Source of the DNA: Bacilli bacterium
GTDB taxonomy: Bacteria; Bacillota_I; Bacilli_A; RFN20; CAG-826
Assembly (NCBI GenBank): GCA_024693415.1
Contig: JAILKX010000213.1
Span: forward strand, 1 to 7,861
Direction: 5' to 3'
Length of the DNA stretch: 7,861 nt
Part shown: positions 5,091-7,861 of the stretch, piece after piece
Numbering within the stretch: the first letter of the stretch is position 1
Layout: every line of letters begins with the position of its first letter
Translations under genes and position numbers: made by a program
The notes under the pieces: model-generated
Told to the model about the DNA's origin: nothing
What the model saw: only the letters and a program-made list of their open reading frames with translations
Database searches by the model: none

Positions 5091-6569
5091 TTATGCAAGG
5101 AATTTGCTTTTTAGGTAGTCGATGAAGTACTGGGGGTTTAGTTTTTCTCCGGTGATCCTTACGATCCATTCCTCGGGGTGGAGGTAATCGTAGGCGAAGT
5201 CCTTCTCGGCGAACCATTTGCGGATGGGTTCGAGGTTGCCTTCCTTGAGGAATTTGGATACGTTCAGATCCTTCTTCATGGCGTTTAGGATCTGGGCTCC
5301 ATAGAGGTTGCCGAGGGCATAGGAGGGGAAGTAGCCGAAGAGGTCTTCCGACCAGTGGGTGTCCTGCATGCAGCCGTTAGCGTAATCGGGGACGTCGATG
5401 CCGAGGTAATCCTTATATTTCTTGTTCCAGATCTCGGGGACGTCTTTGGCTTCGATCTTGCCGTTGATCAGGTCGCGTTCGATCTCGAAGCGGATGATGA
5501 TGTGAAGCGAGTAGGTGAGCTCATCGGCGTCGCAGCGGATGAGGCTTGGCTTCACCACGTTCTCGCCATTATAGAACTCGTCCTCGGTCATGTTCAGGAA
5601 CTCGCCGCCGAAGGTCTCTTGGCAGAGCCTCAATAGATGGGGAGCGAGCTCTCTGCTCTTGCCGAGGATGTTCTCGTAGAACCTTGAGTGGGTCTCGCAG
5701 ACCGCGGCGGTCGCGGTCATCTCGACGTAGTTGTCGTAATGGCTTTGCGGCCAGTTCTGGAATTCCATGCAGTGGCCGCCTTCGTGGAGGACGGTCGAGA
5801 GGTTGCCGTGGATATCCTCGTAATCGTAGTTTGTAGTGATGCGGGCGTCGTTGATCGAGAGGCCATCCGAGAAGGGGTGGGCGCTTTCGGCGATGGCTCC
5901 TCTAGATAGGTCGTAGCGGATGAGCTCCAATAGCTTGGGGGTCAATTCGCGTTGCTTGGCGATGCTGTGGGGGTAGACGGGCGGGATGGATAGGGACTGC
6001 TGGCGCTTCATGGCCTCAGGGAGCAATTCGATGAGGGCTTTCTTAAGGGGTTCGAAGACCGCGGTGACCTGTTCCTCGGTCTCGCCGGGCTCATAGTCGT
6101 CCAAGCAGACGTCATAGAGGGTTTTGTGCTCCGGCCCCTTCTTGATTTCGCACATCTCCTTTTGGGCTTGGATCGCCTTCTCCCAGGCTGGGAGGAAGGA
6201 AGCGAAATCGTTCTTCATGCGGCATTCGCGCCAGGCGGCGTTGGAGTCGCTGATGGATTTGTTCCAGGCCGAATACTGCTCGATGGTCACCTTCTCCATG
6301 AAGGAGATTTCCTTCATCAGGATCTCGGAAAGCCTCTGCTGCTCGGGGTTTTTGCCGGGGGCTTTATCGAAGGCTTTGACGAGCTTTATGTATTCGGGGT
6401 CCTGGCTGATCTCGGCGATCTGAGCGCTTAGATCGTTGGCGAGCTCGGCCTCTTTGCCAAGGGTTTTGGCAGGGGCTCTCGTCTGCAGGTCGTAATAGAT
6501 GATGGAGGAGAGGTAACGAAGGTCCCTCTTCCTCTCAAGATATGGTTTCAAGGCGTCGAATTCTTTCAT
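5091..6569 (-). CDS. M32-family metallocarboxypeptidase (carboxypeptidase Taq type)
   Basis: This 492-residue cytoplasmic enzyme matches the usual length of about 500. The zinc site is H262-E263-G-G-H266, with E292 in CETHSRFYEN as third ligand, 30 residues after the first His as in Pyrococcus furiosus carboxypeptidase. Other M32 signatures are HPF (231-233), DARITTNYDYED (241-252), RCDADELTYSLH and GCMQDTHWSEDLFGYFPSY near the C-terminus. The family removes C-terminal residues from peptides with broad specificity. The usual ESQSR after the third ligand region is ETHSR here, a small departure. GGAGG 8 bases before ATG 6569 fixes the start. The gene lies 30 bases behind the ZIP transporter gene in the same direction without a terminator between, so one transcript is likely. 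Confidence 0.95.
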   Translation of the reverse strand: MKEFDALKPYLERKRDLRYLSSIIYYDLQTRAPAKTLGKEAELANDLSAQIAEISQDPEYIKLVKAFDKAPGKNPEQQRLSEILMKEISFMEKVTIEQYSAWNKSISDSNAAWRECRMKNDFASFLPAWEKAIQAQKEMCEIKKGPEHKTLYDVCLDDYEPGETEEQVTAVFEPLKKALIELLPEAMKRQQSLSIPPVYPHSIAKQRELTPKLLELIRYDLSRGAIAESAHPFSDGLSINDARITTNYDYEDIHGNLSTVLHEGGHCMEFQNWPQSHYDNYVEMTATAAVCETHSRFYENILGKSRELAPHLLRLCQETFGGEFLNMTEDEFYNGENVVKPSLIRCDADELTYSLHIIIRFEIERDLINGKIEAKDVPEIWNKKYKDYLGIDVPDYANGCMQDTHWSEDLFGYFPSYALGNLYGAQILNAMKKDLNVSKFLKEGNLEPIRKWFAEKDFAYDYLHPEEWIVRITGEKLNPQYFIDYLKSKFLA

Positions 6570-6599
6570 GGGATGACCCTCCGGATGACGATTGAGATT

Positions 6600-7409
6600 T
6601 TAGCTTAAAGCGGTGTCGAGCACCAGCATGAGGACGAAGCCGACCATGAAGGACCATACGCCTTCATGGCTCACGGAGCCGGACTGGAATTCGGGGATCA
6701 TGTCCTCGGCGACGACGTAGAGCATGCAGCCGGCCGCGAAGGCGAGGGCCCAGGGCATGATGGGCTGGATGAACATGGCGAGGAATAGACCCACGACCGC
6801 GGCGATAGGTTCGACCGCGCCTGAGAAAGTCCCGAATAGGAAGGCTTTGGTCTTGTTGCCGGTCTCGCCGACGACGGGGAGGGCGACAACTGCGCCTTCA
6901 GGGATGTTCTGGATGCCGATGCCGACCGCTAGCATAAGCGCGCCGGTGAGGAGGGCCGCGGCGTTGCTGGCCTCAGCGGCCACGGCGGCGAGGGCGACGC
7001 CATAAGCGATGCCGACCGATAGACCCTCAGGGACGTTATGGATCGTGACGGCCATGAACATCTTCGAGGTGCGCGAGATCTTGGAAGTCTTTGGGCCTTC
7101 CTCTTCATTGGTGGCGGCGTGGAGGTGCGGGGTGAGCTTATCGATGCCCCATAGGAATGCGGCGCCGGCAAGGACCGAGATCGCGACGATCGCGTATGAA
7201 GGCATATAGGTTACCTGCGTGTCGAGCGCGGGCGTGATGAGAGAGAATACGGATGCGGATAGCATGATCCCGGCGGCGAATCCCATGAAGATGCGATTGA
7301 GCTTAGGGGTTATGGATTTGGCCTTCAGGAAGAAAACCAAAGAGGAACCGAGGGTCGTGCAGAGGAAGATTAGCGAGATGCCGATGACGGCGTTAACGAC
7401 TGGTGACAT
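6600..7409 (-). CDS. ZIP-family divalent metal transporter (ZupT/GufA-like)
   Basis: The 269-residue integral membrane protein has about eight hydrophobic segments. The two diagnostic ZIP helices carry H124-N-V-P-E128-G and Q167-N-I-P-E171-G, residues that build the binuclear metal site, and SGAVEP (E200) is in the next helix. A short His-containing loop (HLHAATNEEEGP, 95-106) lies before helix 4. The family imports Zn2+ or other divalent ions (Fe, Mn, Co) into the cytoplasm; the ion cannot be read from sequence, though N168 where some ZIPs have Asp changes one site. I chose ATG 7409 because AAAGGAGG lies 7 bases upstream; a TTG at 7448 would extend the frame across that site and the promoter. 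It leads the transcript with the zinc-dependent M32 peptidase. Confidence 0.92.
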   Translation of the reverse strand: MSPVVNAVIGISLIFLCTTLGSSLVFFLKAKSITPKLNRIFMGFAAGIMLSASVFSLITPALDTQVTYMPSYAIVAISVLAGAAFLWGIDKLTPHLHAATNEEEGPKTSKISRTSKMFMAVTIHNVPEGLSVGIAYGVALAAVAAEASNAAALLTGALMLAVGIGIQNIPEGAVVALPVVGETGNKTKAFLFGTFSGAVEPIAAVVGLFLAMFIQPIMPWALAFAAGCMLYVVAEDMIPEFQSGSVSHEGVWSFMVGFVLMLVLDTALS

Positions 7410-7412
7410 AGT

Positions 7413-7430
7413 CCGACCTCCTTTCGTCGG
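7413..7430 (-). promoter_or_regulatory. 5'-terminal hairpin presenting the ZIP ribosome binding site
   Basis: On the minus strand CCGAC (7430-7426) and GTCGG (7417-7413) pair around the loop GAAAGGAG, which carries most of the AAAGGAGG ribosome binding site. The predicted transcription start is at about 7430, so the mRNA would open with this hairpin. Confidence 0.4.
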
Positions 7431-7436
7431 GAGGGT

Positions 7437-7464
7437 ATTGTAACACAAGTGATAACAAAGTTAA
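7437..7464 (-). promoter_or_regulatory. promoter of the ZIP-M32 transcript
   Basis: On the minus strand TACAAT (7442-7437) is preceded by TGT, an extended -10. TTAACT (7464-7459), 16 bases upstream, is a moderate -35. Predicted initiation is near 7430, about 20 bases before the ATG. Confidence 0.55.
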
Positions 7465-7475
7465 GTTTTATTAAC
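7460..7475. repeat. inverted repeat over the ZIP -35 box, candidate operator
   Basis: GTTAA (7460-7464), six bases, TTAAC (7471-7475). Flanking AAAG (7457-7460) and CTTT (7477-7480) roughly extend the symmetry. It covers the -35 box. It has the half-site letters of AdcR-type zinc boxes but in the opposite arrangement, so I do not call a specific regulator. Confidence 0.4.
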
Positions 7476-7477
7476 AC

Positions 7478-7513
7478 TTTAGATAAAATCTTTTGAAATA
7501 TTTTATATCTAAA
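7478..7513. repeat. long AT-rich inverted repeat in the divergent control region
   Basis: TTTAGATAAAAT (7478-7489) and ATTTTATATCTAAA (7500-7513) are inverted copies differing by a two-base TA insertion, around ten bases. It lies upstream of both the ZIP promoter and the rightmost gene. It could be a protein-binding site or a chance product of AT richness. Confidence 0.45.
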
Positions 7514-7534
7514 TGCGTCACTAAAATATTCGCA

Positions 7535-7593
7535 CCCTCCAAACCAGATCTTTCAGTAGGGGATTCGCCGCTGCTAACCAGAGGGAAAGATCT
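7535..7593. other. compact hairpin island with pseudoknot potential, function unknown
   Basis: AGATCTTTC (7546-7554) and GAAAGATCT (7585-7593) are perfect 9-bp arms. Directly inside, AGTAGGGG (7555-7562) folds onto CCGCTGCT (7568-7575) with one mismatch and one wobble around ATTCG. CCCTC (7535-7539) could pair with GAGGG (7581-7585) as a pseudoknot. AACCAGA occurs at 7542-7548 and 7576-7582. The segment is clearly GC-richer than its surroundings. A TAAAAT box at 7522-7527 could be a -10 on the plus strand, but no -35 is clear. I match it to no known riboswitch. Confidence 0.4.
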
Positions 7594-7683
7594 ATCAGAA
7601 TTCATCCCAGAGTGCATTTGAAATATCGAATAAAACCTAGGCCGTCCAAAATTTTAATTGTTCAAAAGGACTTACAAAAGAAT

Positions 7684-7698
7684 GTTCACAAAGTGAAC
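7684..7698. repeat. palindrome 1 upstream of the rightmost promoter, candidate operator
   Basis: GTTCAC-AAA-GTGAAC, perfect 6-bp arms, ending nine bases before the -35 box of the rightmost gene. It is related in sequence to the palindrome at 7737-7757. Confidence 0.5.
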
Positions 7699-7707
7699 TA
7701 AAAAGAC

Positions 7708-7737
7708 TTGTAAATATCGTTATACAAAATGTAATAT
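7708..7737 (+). promoter_or_regulatory. promoter of the rightmost (partial) gene
   Basis: TTGTAA (7708-7713) and TAATAT (7732-7737) are 18 bases apart. Initiation would fall near 7744, giving a leader of about 13 bases without a ribosome binding site. Confidence 0.45.
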
Positions 7738-7757
7738 AGTTCTCGAAAAGCGAACTA
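7737..7757. repeat. palindrome 2 covering the start of the rightmost gene, candidate operator
   Basis: TAGTTC (7737-7742) and GAACTA (7752-7757) are perfect arms; inside them a further C-G pair (7744/7750) follows one mismatch. The right half GCGAACTA resembles GTGAACTA at 7693-7700. It spans the end of the -10, the likely transcription start and the A of the ATG. Confidence 0.5.
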
Positions 7758-7861
7758 TGATTACCAAGATTAAAATCAATTTCACGATAGCGGAAACGGA
7801 AGAACTGTACGCAGATGCCAAGCGGTTCCGCTTCACCAAGAAAGACGGGACCCCGAACATG
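7757..7861 (+). CDS. 5' end of a gene cut by the window edge, possibly a small DNA-binding protein
   Basis: ATG 7757 opens a frame of 35 codons that runs to the last base. The product begins MITKIKINFTIAETEEL, an alternating hydrophobic/charged strand followed by a helix, and continues DAKRFRF and KKDGTPNM. A strand then helix at the extreme N-terminus is how ribbon-helix-helix repressors begin, but 35 residues are too few to assign a family and I do not claim one. No Shine-Dalgarno sequence precedes it; the promoter predicts a leader of about 13 bases. Two matching palindromes bracket that promoter, which would suit an autoregulated gene. Codons ATA, AAA, GAA and GCA are somewhat more frequent than in the genes to the left, on a very small sample. 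Confidence 0.6.
   Translation, partial: MITKIKINFTIAETEELYADAKRFRFTKKDGTPNM

Noticed and set aside
7410..7448. TTG start for the ZIP transporter at 7448
   Set aside because: The extra 13 codons would cover the AAAGGAGG site and the -10 box; the ATG at 7409 has ideal spacing.
7546..7593. tRNA, attachment site or known riboswitch in the hairpin island
   Set aside because: There is no acceptor stem, anticodon arm or TTCGAATCC-type arm in the right places, and no integrase or riboswitch consensus that I recognise.
1..7861. CRISPR array, IS element or prophage genes
   Set aside because: There are no regularly spaced repeats, no transposase or integrase reading frame, and all large genes are housekeeping-type with consistent codon use.

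Overview
The window looks like a piece of an ordinary bacterial chromosome from an uncultured Firmicutes-type (Bacilli-like) organism. The evidence is strong AGGAGG-type ribosome binding sites, Rho-independent terminators with long T tracts, an NrnA-type DHH phosphoesterase, a stand-alone NifU C-terminal domain protein, and M3 and M32 peptidases. Coding DNA is GC-rich and favours G/C-ending codons, while the regulatory gaps are AT-rich. Tryptophan is encoded by TGG and TGA is used as a stop, so nothing suggests a mycoplasma-type code. The taxonomic reading is an inference.

Layout. From 1 to 1894 (+) there is the tail of an unidentified reading frame, then nrnA and cysQ, packed with a 4-base overlap and a 2-base gap and closed by a strong terminator at 1898-1926. 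Both enzymes belong to families that remove the 3'-phosphate from pAp. From 1946 to 2583 (-) there are two small genes with their own promoters: a 75-residue membrane protein and a NifU-domain Fe-S protein. A divergent promoter region (2584-2699) with a perfect 14-bp palindrome separates nifU from a plus-strand pair at 2700-4786: a 122-residue winged-helix-like protein, apparently on a leaderless mRNA, and an M3 oligoendopeptidase. The minus-strand pair at 7409-5091 is a ZIP-family metal transporter followed by an M32 metallocarboxypeptidase. The M3 and M32 genes converge.

Between the two convergent terminators (4833-5055) lies a palindromic island that no neighbouring gene explains. It has a perfect 13-bp inverted repeat at its ends (4849-4861 / 5028-5040). 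The arm CCCGAGCTA occurs twice, each time in its own hairpin, and a 9-bp inner stem holds an AGGAGG motif and a possible 38-codon reading frame. It could be a structured RNA, a type-I-toxin-like small mRNA, or a non-autonomous palindromic or MITE-like element. I could not find a convincing promoter. This is the best candidate for something undescribed here.

The right end (7410-7756) is an AT-rich divergent control region of about 350 bases. It holds a ZIP promoter with a palindrome over its -35 box, a second long AT-rich inverted repeat, a GC-richer hairpin island at 7535-7593 with pseudoknot potential, and two related palindromes (7684-7698 and 7737-7757). Those two bracket the promoter of the last gene, which is cut by the window end after 35 codons. 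The pattern suggests an autoregulated gene.

Functionally, the window combines nucleotide clean-up (pAp/nanoRNA), Fe-S handling, intracellular peptide breakdown by two HExxH zinc peptidases, and divalent metal uptake that may supply them. There are no rRNA, tRNA, CRISPR or recognisable IS genes.
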